Source: Mollicutes bacterium PWAP (GTDB taxonomy: Bacteria; Bacillota_I; Bacilli_A; Mycoplasmatales; Metamycoplasmataceae). Taken from it: DNA of 10,117 nucleotides. Below the pieces are notes generated by a model, which saw nothing but the letters and a program-made list of their open reading frames with translations, searched no databases and had not been told where the DNA came from. The position numbers and the translations under genes are program-made. How positions within the stretch are numbered: position 1 is the first letter of the stretch; every line of letters begins with the position of its first letter. Below, piece by piece: positions 1-7,186 of this stretch. The stretch spans positions 1 to 10,117 of the forward strand of contig JAIFTM010000007.1 of NCBI GenBank assembly GCA_019661745.1. The letters are read 5' to 3'.

Positions 1-38
1 ATATAAGAAGATTTTTTATTTATATAATTTTAAATAAA

Positions 39-61
39 AAAATGCTTTTAATAAGCATTTT
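39..61 (-). terminator. Intrinsic terminator after infA
   Basis: On the minus strand a perfect 9-bp stem (AAAATGCTT / AAGCATTTT) with a 5-base ATTAA loop begins 13 bases past the infA stop. It runs directly into a T-rich tail (TTTATTTA and further T/A). This is the classic layout of a Rho-independent terminator and probably ends the ribosomal protein transcript. The stem is AT-rich with only two G-C pairs, as expected in such a genome. In the plus direction the tail is less T-rich (TTTTATAATT), so minus-strand use is favoured. Bases 1-38 contain no recognisable gene. Confidence 0.8.
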
Positions 62-74
62 ATAATTAATAATT

Positions 75-293
75 TTATCTTCTATAAGTAATTCTACCTT
101 TAGTAAGGTCAAAGGGACTTATTTCTACTTCCACATTATCTCCAGGAAGTATTCTTATACGGTGAACTCTCATTTTACCACTAATAGTGGCATTAATAAT
201 AACGCCGTTTTCTAATTCAACTTTATAATCACTTGTAGAAAAAGCTTCTTTAACAATACCGTTTATTTTTATTTTATTACCGTTTCCAGCCAT
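75..293 (-). CDS. infA: Translation initiation factor IF-1
   Basis: IF-1 is a small OB-fold protein that binds the A site of the 30S subunit during initiation, with IF-2 and IF-3. The 72-residue product has the family length and the diagnostic run KVELENG (residues 24-30), then SGKMR (38-42), RILPGD (47-52) and a C-terminal [10 protein letters not shown]. The stop is TAA. The ATG overlaps the map stop by one base (TAATG), and GGAAGGAAT at 297-305 is a good ribosome binding site. It is the last gene before the terminator. In many bacteria rpmJ, rpsM, rpsK and rpoA follow, but here the transcript appears to stop first. Identification is secure. Confidence 0.97.
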   Translation of the reverse strand: MAGNGNKIKINGIVKEAFSTSDYKVELENGVIINATISGKMRVHRIRILPGDNVEVEISPFDLTKGRITYRR

Positions 294-1045
294 TATATTC
301 CTTCCGTAAGTACTATAGGATAACCATCTTTAATTAAGATAGTGTGTTCATAGTGACTTGTATTAAGTTTATTTTTACTTTTTATAGTTCATCCATCTTT
401 CATATAACGGACTTTATTACTACGTTGTAGAATCATTGGTTCAATACAAATGACCATATTGTTTTTTAAAAGAGTTCCTGTACTTTGATATCCTTTATTA
501 GGAATAACAGGATCTTCATGCAAAGAATAACCAATTCCATGACCAGTGAAGTCATCAGGTAAAAAATATCCTCTATTTTCAACAAATTTTTGTATAGCAA
601 AAGCTATATCACCTGTACGAGCGCCTGGTTTGATAGCATTTAATCCAGCATAAAAACTATTTTTAGCAATTTCAATAAGTTCTTTATCTCTTTTAGAAAT
701 ATAACCTACACCTTTTGTAAAACAAGAATCGGAATTCATGCCTTTATAAACGCAACCTGCATCAACAGATACAATATCTCCAATTTCAAATGGTTTATCA
801 TTTGGTATACCATGAATAAGTGTATCATTTACAGAAACACAAATGCTATTTGGAAAACCATTATAACCTAAAAAGTTAGGTTTAGCATCTCTTTTTTCAA
901 TTTCAATTCTAAAAATTTTATCAATTTCTAAAGGAGTAACGCCAGGTTTAACGGCATTATAAATAATTTTTTTTACTTCAGCGAGAATAGCACTACTTTT
1001 AGTAATATTTTCAATTTCTTTAGAATTTTTGATAAATGAACTCAT
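293..1045 (-). CDS. map: Type I methionine aminopeptidase
   Basis: Cytosolic metalloprotease that removes the initiator methionine from nascent proteins at the ribosome exit. The 250-residue product shows all five expected metal ligands: D95 (VSVDAG), D106 (NSDSC), H169 (TGHGIG), E202 (CIEPM) and E233 (HYEHT). The substrate-side histidines H78 (IHGIP) and H176 (LHEDP) are also present. Residue 219 is encoded by TGA (MKDG-W-TIKSK). The standard code would truncate the protein there and lose E233 and the C-terminal strands, so TGA must be Trp. It starts inside the adk stop (TAATG) with no clear Shine-Dalgarno sequence, suggesting translational coupling, and its own stop overlaps infA in the same way. 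The adk-map-infA order is standard for the spc region. Confidence 0.97.
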
Positions 1046-1587
1046 TATTTTAAAATATCCATTAATTTTTTAAAATTGTCTTCTCTGGAACCGACAACAC
1101 TAATTTTTCTAAGAATACCTTTTGATTTAAAAAAATCAATTAAAGGTTTAGTTTGTTTATTATAAACTTCTAGTCTTTTTGAAATTATTTCAGGAGTATC
1201 ATCGGTTCTTCCTTCTTTTTCAGATCTAAGTGTTAAACGCTCAATTACAACTTGATCAGTAGCATCTAATAATATAACATCATCAATATCTACTAAATCT
1301 AATAAAAATTTAGCTTGGTTAATTGTACGAGGATAACCATCAAGAATATAGCCTTCTTTGTTAATGATAGTATTTTTAACTATTTTATTTGTTAAATCAT
1401 CACTAACAAAATTTCCGGCAGCTAAAATTGATTTAACTTCTTTCCCTAAGAGGGTATTATTTTTAATATTATATCTAAAGATATCTCCCGTTGATATGTG
1501 TTCTAAATTTTCTTTTTTGGAAAGAGTTTTGGCTAAAGTACCTTTACCAACTCCAGGGGCTCCTAAAAAAATAATTTTTTTTATCAT
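1045..1587 (-). CDS. adk: Adenylate kinase, short-LID form
   Basis: Cytosolic enzyme that interconverts ATP + AMP and 2 ADP. The 180-residue product has the P-loop GAPGVGKGT (9-17), the AMP-site motif STGDIFR (32-38), DGYPRT (83-88), and the R-x-x-x-R pair R117/R121 leading into a very short LID with GRTDD (126-130). It ends in the usual RL-x-x-Y-x-x-x-T-x-P-L helix (138-149). Most bacterial Adk proteins are about 210-220 residues because of an inserted LID domain, often zinc-binding. Here that insert is missing and there are no cysteines, as in the short (AK1-like) forms. An AAAGGAT ribosome site (1592-1598) sits inside the secY end, and the start overlaps the secY stop by 7 bases. Confidence 0.95.
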   Translation of the reverse strand: MIKKIIFLGAPGVGKGTLAKTLSKKENLEHISTGDIFRYNIKNNTLLGKEVKSILAAGNFVSDDLTNKIVKNTIINKEGYILDGYPRTINQAKFLLDLVDIDDVILLDATDQVVIERLTLRSEKEGRTDDTPEIISKRLEVYNKQTKPLIDFFKSKGILRKISVVGSREDNFKKLMDILK

Positions 1588-2945
1588 AATAATCCTTTAC
1601 TATCTTTGTTTGAAGTAGCTTTTTTCTTAAGTTTTGAAATATTTTGAGTTTTTTTTCTCGCTTTAATTTGAGAAAAAGTTTCAACAGTAGCTGTAACAAG
1701 AATAATTAAACTTGTCCCGCCAAATGTGATTTGAGGACTTAGACCAATTATTTGTTCAACATATGAAGTAGAAGCAATTACAGAAAGATATATTGCTGAA
1801 AAAATACTTAAACGAATAATAATAGCATTTAAATATTGATTTGTTTCATTGCCGGGTCTAACACCTGGAATGAATGTTGAAGAATTTTTAAAGTCTTCAG
1901 AAACTTTATCAGGATTAAATAAAAGTAATCCCATAATAGGAGTCAATAGGAAAATTAATCCTATTAATATAGCTAATCCAATTGGTTGAGTTAACTTTAA
2001 ATGGTTTTCTACTCAAATGCGGCCTAAGTTTTGATGATCCATAAACTGAACAATAGTTAAAGGTAATGAAGATACCAATACGGAGAAAATAACAGGCATG
2101 ATTGAAGCAGGATTAACCTTAATAGGTAGTGAAGCGGTTTCTTCTCCTTTTTTTGTCATGGCGCCACCAGTTTTTTGGATTGGAACCTTCCGTTCTGATT
2201 TATAAATATAACCAATTATAAATAACAATGTTAAAAATACTAAAATATAAAGAGCAAATTCCATAACTCCTGAAAAGTTAACAGAACCATGCCCTTGAGC
2301 AAGTTCTATAAAAGCATTTTGGAATTTAGTTGGAAGCGTTGCAGCAATACCACTGAAAATAATCAATGTAGTACCATTACCAACACCTTTTTCAGTAATT
2401 TGTTCACCTAAAAATAAAGTAAATAAACTACCTGAAACTAGAATAATTGGAATAACAATATAAATAAATCATCAGTGATCTAAATTATTAATAATTTTTA
2501 AATATCCTGTACCATTTTTGAATGTTTGAATAATAACAATGGAGTTAATAATTGCAAAAATAAGAGTTAAACAACGAGAAATTATATTAATTTTTCTCTT
2601 ACCTGCAGGCCCGCTTGTTGATAATCTATAAATAGGCGGGAAAGCTTCAGTTTGCAAAAATTGCATAATAATGGAAGCAGTAATAAATGGGCTAATCCCT
2701 AAAGCTACAATTGAAAAACTCCTTAAAGACCCTCCGCCCATAAGATCAAAGATCCCAACTAAAGATGAAGTGTCTTGACCAAATTTTGGATCAACTTTAA
2801 CACCTGGGATTGTAATTGTAGCAGCTATACGAAATATTAAAATTAATAACAACGTATAAAGAATTTTTTTAAGTAAAGGACGGTTTTGAAATCATCCCTT
2901 TACTTTATTTGAGAAATTAGCAAAACTTTGTTTCGATTTACTCAT
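1581..2945 (-). CDS. secY: Protein translocase subunit SecY
   Basis: SecY is the channel subunit of the SecYEG translocon in the cytoplasmic membrane. The 454-residue product has an N-terminal amphipathic stretch (KGWFQNRPLLKKIL), then repeated hydrophobic segments. It carries the family hallmarks GGGSLRSFSIVALGISPFI, TEKGVGNG and the C-terminal IPGVRPG-x-x-T-x-x-YL motif. The tail is basic and cytosolic (IKARKKTQ onward). Five codons are TGA: one near residue 18, an adjacent pair before FIYIVIPI, one before VENHLKL, and the last codon. The standard code would split the gene into several pieces. The terminal codons read TTA-TTA-TGA-TAA, so the protein ends Leu-Leu-Trp. The ATG at 2945 gives the expected N-terminus; its upstream site (AAAGAAAG) is weak. 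A 39-base gap with a hairpin separates it from rplO. Confidence 0.96.
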
Positions 2946-2977
2946 ATAATATTTAAACTTTCTTTTACTTTGTAAAA

Positions 2978-2999
2978 TTAGAGCTTATAAAAGCTCTAA
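2978..2999 (-). other. Hairpin across the rplO stop, before secY
   Basis: On the minus strand TTAGAGCTT and AAGCTCTAA form a perfect 9-bp stem with a 4-base TTAT loop, followed by TTTTAC. It covers the last rplO codons and the stop and lies about 32 bases upstream of the secY start. The T tract is only four bases long, so a weak or partial terminator, an attenuator, or an mRNA processing or stability element are all possible. That a structure can form is seen directly; the function is inferred. Confidence 0.5.
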
Positions 3000-3419
3000 T
3001 TTCCCACCGGCTTCTTCTATAGCATTTTTAGCTGATGCAGAAGATGCATCAATTTTAACTGTTAATTTTTTGCTAATTTTACCGCCTGAAAGTAATTTTA
3101 CAGGTTTGTTGTTACTTGCAAGACCATGTTTTTTTAAATCTTCTACTGTAACTGTAGAGTTATTTTCAAATTTATTTTCTAAATCTGAAAGTTTTACAAC
3201 TTGATATTCAACATGATTAATATTGTTGAAACCTCTTTTTGGTAATCTCATGAATCAAGGGTTTTGTCCACCTTCGAATCCAGGTCTTGTACCACCTCTT
3301 TTATTTTGTCCTGATTGACCCTTACCAGCTTGCTTACCTTTACCGGCAGCATGACCTCTACCTTTTCTATGCTTGTCTTTTCTAGCGCCTGGGTTAGATT
3401 TTAGTTCATGTAATTTCAT
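2985..3419 (-). CDS. rplO: 50S ribosomal protein L15
   Basis: L15 is a late-assembling 50S protein whose glycine/arginine-rich N-terminus threads into 23S rRNA. The 144-residue product opens [14 protein letters not shown] and continues with the typical Gly-rich run ([17 protein letters not shown], then [14 protein letters not shown]). This is followed by the globular part ending in the family-style region [21 protein letters not shown]. The Trp in [11 protein letters not shown] (about residue 54) is TGA. The start has a strong AGGAGAT site at 3425-3431, overlapping the rpsE stop. The length matches bacterial L15. rpmD (L30), which usually sits between rpsE and rplO in other bacteria, is absent: only 10 bases separate the two genes. 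Confidence 0.97.
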
Positions 3420-3429
3420 AATCAATCTC

Positions 3430-4071
3430 CTATCCTTTTAATTGCTCTAATGTAATATCTCTTAGTTTAGCAATTTGTTCTGGTGTTCTAAGAGCTCTTA
3501 AAGCTTCAAATGCAGCTTTTGTTGCATTAGCTTTATTTCTAGATCCAAGTGATTTTGTGTAGATGTCTTTATAACCAGCCAGTTCAATAACTGCTCTAAC
3601 TGAACCAGAAGCAATAATTCCCTTACCTTTAGGAGCTGGTTTTACCATAACTTGTGAAGCTAGGAATTTACCAACTTGAATATGAGGAACCGTTCTCCCT
3701 TCACTAATAGCAACTGTAATAATATTTTGTCTTGCAGATCTAATGGCTTTTTGAATTGCAGCAGGAACTTCATTAGCTTTACCAGTTCCATATCCTACTT
3801 TACCTTTTTTATCTCCAATAACAACTAAAGCAGAAAAACTAAATTTTCTTCCACCTTTTGTTACTTTAGTAACTCTAGCAATATTAACAACTTGTTCTTC
3901 GTATTCAACTCTTCTATTGAATCTTCCACGACCTTTATTGCCTTTTCTATTACCTTTTCCACCTTTATTGTTTCTAAAGTTATTTTTATTATTAGTAGTT
4001 CTTGGGGCTTTATCAGATTGTTTTGAAGTGTTTGTAACTTCTATTGTTTTTGTTGCTTGTGTTTCTTCCAT
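3430..4071 (-). CDS. rpsE: 30S ribosomal protein S5 with basic N-terminal extension
   Basis: S5 is a 30S protein near the mRNA entry site and affects decoding accuracy. The conserved core begins around residue 62 ([21 protein letters not shown]) and continues through [43 protein letters not shown] and the C-terminal helix. At 213 residues it is about 46 longer than E. coli S5 (167), and the extra length is nearly all N-terminal. Residues 1-55 are low-complexity and rich in Asn, Lys, Gly and Arg, so they are probably disordered and RNA-binding. Extended ribosomal proteins are known in mycoplasmas. The start ATG overlaps the rplR stop (TAATG), which supports it and makes the extension part of the gene. 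The stop is TAG. Confidence 0.96.
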   Translation of the reverse strand: MEETQATKTIEVTNTSKQSDKAPRTTNNKNNFRNNKGGKGNRKGNKGRGRFNRRVEYEEQVVNIARVTKVTKGGRKFSFSALVVIGDKKGKVGYGTGKANEVPAAIQKAIRSARQNIITVAISEGRTVPHIQVGKFLASQVMVKPAPKGKGIIASGSVRAVIELAGYKDIYTKSLGSRNKANATKAAFEALRALRTPEQIAKLRDITLEQLKG

Positions 4072-4421
4072 TAGAATTTAACTCCTTCTTCTCTAACTGC
4101 ATCTGCAAAAGCAGCTACTCTACCATGATAGATATAACCACTTCTGTCAAATACTATGCTTTCAATTTTAAGTGAAGCAATTTTTGCTCCCATTTCTTTT
4201 CCAACTTTAGCAGCAGCTTCTTTATTTGAAGATACTTTTAGTCCTATTTTTTTAGAAGTAATTGATGCAAGAGTTACTCCTTTTGTATCATCTATTAATT
4301 GAGCTTCAAAGTGTTTATTACTTCTGAATACTGAAAGTCTAGGTTTAGTTTCTGTACCGAAAATAGATGCTCTAATTTTAAGTTTTTTAGTTTTTCTGTT
4401 TTCTCTTTTTGTTTTTGCCAT
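4071..4421 (-). CDS. rplR: 50S ribosomal protein L18
   Basis: L18 binds 5S rRNA, together with L5, and helps dock it in the central protuberance. The 116-residue product has family length and the recognisable signatures [18 protein letters not shown] near residue 30, then [13 protein letters not shown], and a C-terminal [24 protein letters not shown]. The stop TAA overlaps the rpsE ATG. No Shine-Dalgarno sequence is visible in the 18 bases before the ATG; instead a perfect palindrome covers the rplF stop just upstream, so translation probably depends on ribosomes arriving from rplF. Confidence 0.97.
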   Translation of the reverse strand: MAKTKRENRKTKKLKIRASIFGTETKPRLSVFRSNKHFEAQLIDDTKGVTLASITSKKIGLKVSSNKEAAAKVGKEMGAKIASLKIESIVFDRSGYIYHGRVAAFADAVREEGVKF

Positions 4422-4431
4422 AATACTATTC

Positions 4432-4448
4432 GCTGCTTACTAAGCAGC
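4432..4448 (-). other. Palindromic hairpin at the rplF stop / rplR start junction
   Basis: GCTGCTTA and TAAGCAGC form a perfect inverted repeat around one central base; a realistic fold is a 7-bp stem with a 3-base loop. It covers the last two Ala codons and the TAG stop of rplF and ends 10 bases before the rplR ATG. There is no T tract, so it is not an intrinsic terminator. Ribosomes finishing rplF would melt it, which fits a role in translational coupling to rplR, a gene without a visible ribosome binding site. The role is inferred, and the Ala-Ala codons may create the symmetry by chance. Confidence 0.4.
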
Positions 4449-4979
4449 TTTTTTCCCTTCTTTTCTGATAACTCTTTCGTCAGAATACATGATACCTTTT
4501 CCTGAATAAACATTCGGTCTTCTAATGTCTCTAATAAGAGCAGCCATTTGTCCAACTGTTTGTTTATTTGCACCTTTAACAATAATTTCTGTTTGTGAAG
4601 GAACTTCTAATTCAACTCCTTTAATTATTTCAAGAACTACAGGGTGAGAATAACCTGCTTGAATTTCAATTTTCCCGCCTTTTAATGCAGCTCTATAACC
4701 AACTCCTTTAATTATTAATTTTTTTTCAAAACCTTTAGAAACTCCGTGAATCATTGATGATATCAATGAATTAGTTGTTCCGTGTAATTGTTTTGAATGT
4801 TTTTCTTCATTTTTTCTAGTAACAATAACTTTATTATTTTCAACTTTAACTTCGATTACGTTTGATTTAAATTCTTGTGTTAGAGTACTTTTAGGTCCTT
4901 TTACAGTAACGATATTTCCGTTGACTGTAACTTCAACACCTTCAAATAATTCTAATTCTCTTTTTCCAACTCTTGACAT
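4440..4979 (-). CDS. rplF: 50S ribosomal protein L6
   Basis: L6 is a two-domain 50S protein near the factor-binding centre. The 179-residue product matches the family length. It starts MSRVGKRELEL, has VTVKGPKSTLTQEF near residue 25, then the second-domain signature GVGYRAALKGGKIEI, SHPVVLEI and the C-terminal IRRPNVYSGKGIMYSDE with a Lys-rich end. The stop is TAG. It follows rpsH by 10 bases. The upstream sequence (GAAAGTATAAT) is a poor ribosome site, so coupling to rpsH is likely. Confidence 0.97.
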   Translation of the reverse strand: MSRVGKRELELFEGVEVTVNGNIVTVKGPKSTLTQEFKSNVIEVKVENNKVIVTRKNEEKHSKQLHGTTNSLISSMIHGVSKGFEKKLIIKGVGYRAALKGGKIEIQAGYSHPVVLEIIKGVELEVPSQTEIIVKGANKQTVGQMAALIRDIRRPNVYSGKGIMYSDERVIRKEGKKAA

Positions 4980-4989
4980 ATTATACTTT

Positions 4990-5388
4990 CTATCAAACGT
5001 AGGCTATAACTTCGCCGCCTACTCCCAATTCTTTAGCTTTTTTTCCGGTAATCATTCCGTTTGATGTTGATATAATTGCAGTTCCATAACCTGAAAGTAC
5101 TTGAGGTATTTCAGAATTAGAAACATAAACTCTAAGGCTAGGTTTTGAAATTCTTTTAACCCCTGTTATTACTTTAACATTATTTTTATATTTTAAAGTA
5201 ACTGATAATTCTTTTTTGATTCCTTCTCCTGTTGTTTTAACATCAGAAATAAATCCTTCAATTAATAAAATATTTAAAATAACTTCTTTTACTTTTGAAT
5301 AAGGCATAAGAACTGTTCTATGTTTTCTTTGGTTTGCGTTTTTGATTCTGATTAACATATCAGAAATTGGATCTGTAATGATTCCCAT
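4990..5388 (-). CDS. rpsH: 30S ribosomal protein S8
   Basis: S8 is a primary 16S rRNA binding protein and in E. coli is also the translational repressor of the spc operon. The 132-residue product begins MGIITDPISDMLIRIKNA and carries the C-terminal RNA-binding region SGYGTAIISTSNGMITGKKAKELG. It ends GGEVIAYVW. The last residue is a TGA codon followed by TAG; S8 proteins elsewhere also end in YVW, so TGA is Trp here and the gene is one codon longer than the standard code would give. The start is one base after the rpsN stop, with only a weak upstream site. I do not recognise a clear S8 target site in the window. Confidence 0.96.
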
Positions 5389-5389
5389 T

Positions 5390-5677
5390 TTATCAACTCG
5401 CTTTCTTTACACCAGGAATTTTGCCTTCATGTGCCATTTTTCTAAAATTAATACGTGAAACACCAAATTTTCTCATATAAGCTCTTGGTCTTCCATCAAT
5501 TTGATCTCTATTTTTAATTCTTGCTTTTGAAGAATTTCTTCTCATTCTTTGAAGGGCAAATTGAGCTTGCATATCACCTTGCTTAGATTTAGCTCTTAAT
5601 TCATCTCTTCTTTTTTGAGCAGTATTAGAGATTACTATTCTTTTTTCGTTTTTAACGATTAATGCTTTTCTTGCCAT
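5390..5677 (-). CDS. rpsN: 30S ribosomal protein S14, long cysteine-free type
   Basis: S14 sits in the 30S head. The 95-residue product contains no cysteine. It has the long N-terminal and middle region of the C-minus class, followed by the shared C-terminal block [34 protein letters not shown] (about residues 62-95). The short zinc class of about 61 residues, found in the mycoplasmas I know best, has two C-x-x-C pairs; the corresponding places here read N-x-x-Q (56-59) and S-x-x-N (74-77). The final Trp is TGA followed by TAA, and the ending KKASW equals that of E. coli S14, supporting code 4. AAGGAGA directly upstream overlaps the rplE stop and is a strong ribosome site. Confidence 0.96.
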
Positions 5678-5685
5678 AGTTCTCC

Positions 5686-6234
5686 TTATACTTCCTTTTT
5701 ACCTTTAAAAGGCATTCCCAGAAGTGTTAATAGTTCTTTTGCTTCTTCATTTGATTTTGTAGAAGTAACAATAATCACATCAAGACCTTTTATTTTTCTA
5801 ATTTTATCAAAGTCAATTTCAGGGAAAATGATGTGTTCTTTAATTCCCATTGAATAATTACCTCTTCCATCGAAAGAGTTTGGATTTAAACCTCTAAAAT
5901 CTCTTGTACGAGGAATTGTAATATTTACTAATTTATCAAAAAAGTTTCACATATTAGCTCCTCTAAGAGTAACTTTGGCACCCATTGGCATACCTTCTCT
6001 TAATCTTCAAGAAGCATTAGATTTTCTTGCGATTGTTGAAAAAGGTTTTTGACCAGCAATTTTTTCAAGTTCATTAAAAACTTCTTTAACTGCTTTAGAA
6101 TTTGAAACTTCAGAACCCGCTGTCATGTTAAGGACAATTTTTTCAATTTTAGGAGTTTGCATTAATGATTTATATTGGAACTTATCTTGAAGCTTTTTCT
6201 TAACTTCTTCTATATATTTAATTTTTAAAGACAT
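5686..6234 (-). CDS. rplE: 50S ribosomal protein L5
   Basis: L5 binds 5S rRNA and contacts the P-site tRNA and the subunit bridge in the central protuberance. The 182-residue product matches the family length. Visible signatures are [16 protein letters not shown] near residue 28, [13 protein letters not shown] (about 61-73), [38 protein letters not shown] and the ending TLLGMPFK. Two Trp codons are TGA (NAS-W-RLREG and ANM-W-NFF); the first would truncate the gene under the standard code. The start lies 3 bases after the rplX stop, with GGAA in the rplX end as a modest ribosome site. Confidence 0.97.
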
Positions 6235-6237
6235 AAA

Positions 6238-6552
6238 CTATAATTCCTTTCCAGTAGCTTTAGATATTCTAACTTTATTACCTTTATCATTTATTTTAAA
6301 GGCAATTTTTGTTTTTTTGCCATCTTTACCTTTAGTTTTAACTGCTACATTTGAAATATGGATAGGAGCTTCGAACTCTTTAATACCACCTTCAGGTTCT
6401 TGTTGTGTAGGTTTTTGGTGTTTTTTAACAATATTTACTTTATCAATAGTAACTCTTTCTTTTTTTCAATCAATTTTAAGAACTCTTCCTGATTGTCCTT
6501 TGTGCTTACCAGAGATTACTGCTACTTCGTCATTAATTTTAATTCTTTTCAT
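6238..6552 (-). CDS. rplX: 50S ribosomal protein L24
   Basis: L24 is an early 50S assembly protein. The 104-residue product starts with an N-terminal KOW motif (INDEVAVISGKHKGQSGRVLKI, residues 6-27). This is followed by a TGA-encoded Trp in KIDWKKERVTIDKVNIVKKHQKP, then EGGIKEFEAPIHISNVA, the usual L24 pattern. The stop is TAG. The start has an excellent AAGGAGAT site at 6556-6563 that overlaps the rplN stop. Because the TGA is so near the start, a standard-code search would miss this gene. Confidence 0.96.
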
Positions 6553-6561
6553 AATATCTCC

Positions 6562-6930
6562 TTATAAGACCTCAGGCGCTAAAGATAAAATTTTATTATA
6601 TCCTTTAGCTCTAAGCTCTCTTGCAATAGGCCCAAATACACGAGTACCTCTTGGTGTTTTATCATCTTTGATAATTACAACAGCATTGTCATCAAATCTG
6701 ATATAACTTCCATCTTTTCTTCTTACACCATATTTAGTTCTAACAACAACAGCTTTAACAACTTGACCTGATTTTATAGCGGCATTAGGAATTGCTTTTT
6801 TAACTGAACAAACAACAATATCGCCAATTCTAGAAACTTTCTTTTTAGATCCACCTAAGTTTCTAATAACCATTATTTCTTTTGCGCCAGAGTTATCTGC
6901 AACTATGGCTCTTGATAGTTCTGCTAACAT
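6562..6930 (-). CDS. rplN: 50S ribosomal protein L14
   Basis: L14 lies at the subunit interface and contacts 16S rRNA and L19. The 122-residue product is exactly family length. It has the patterns [20 protein letters not shown] (8-27), [45 protein letters not shown], and the ending [28 protein letters not shown] strong GGAGGC site (6936-6941) sits in the last codons of rpsQ, 5 bases from the ATG; only one base separates the two genes. Confidence 0.98.
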   Translation of the reverse strand: MLAELSRAIVADNSGAKEIMVIRNLGGSKKKVSRIGDIVVCSVKKAIPNAAIKSGQVVKAVVVRTKYGVRRKDGSYIRFDDNAVVIIKDDKTPRGTRVFGPIARELRAKGYNKILSLAPEVL

Positions 6931-6931
6931 A

Positions 6932-7186
6932 CTATGCCTCCACGTTTGTTTCTAATACTTCAAATAATCTGAAGTTTTTAGTTTTTGATAATGGTCTAGT
7001 CTCAATTATTTTAACTGTATCGCCAAGTTTTGCAGTGCTGTTTTCATCATGTGCAGGAAATCTTTTTGTTGCTTTATATCTTTTACCATAAAGTTTGTTC
7101 TTTTTGTAAGATTCTACTGCGACAATAATTGTTTTTGTTGCTTTAACTGAAACAACCTTACCTGTTAATTGTTTTTTGTTTTTCAT
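6932..7186 (-). CDS. rpsQ: 30S ribosomal protein S17
   Basis: S17 is a primary 16S rRNA binding protein with an OB fold. The product from the ATG at 7186 is 84 residues, the usual size, with [35 protein letters not shown] and [16 protein letters not shown]. An in-frame ATG at 7201 would add five residues (MKGQI). I chose 7186 because AAGGGG at 7193-7198 is spaced 6 bases from it, whereas no ribosome site precedes 7201. The gene overlaps the 3' end of rpmC by 29 bases in another frame. The stop is TAG. Confidence 0.95.
   Translation of the reverse strand: MKNKKQLTGKVVSVKATKTIIVAVESYKKNKLYGKRYKATKRFPAHDENSTAKLGDTVKIIETRPLSKTKNFRLFEVLETNVEA

Noticed and set aside
293-2945. Apparent truncation of map and fragmentation of secY into several pieces
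   Set aside because: The breaks are all single TGA codons in frame. Reading TGA as Trp restores continuous, full-length proteins with conserved residues on both sides, so these are not pseudogenes or frameshifts.
4295-4582. Minus-strand open frame of 95 codons across the rplR/rplF junction
   Set aside because: It lies out of frame over two well-identified genes and its translation resembles no domain. It is a shadow frame.
6317-6706. Plus-strand open frame of 129 codons opposite rplX/rplN, and similar ones at 1358-1618, 7433-7672, 7808-7993, 8620-8847 and 9500-9868
   Set aside because: All are antisense to conserved ribosomal or adk genes, lack ribosome sites and recognisable domains, and their composition mirrors the opposite strand.
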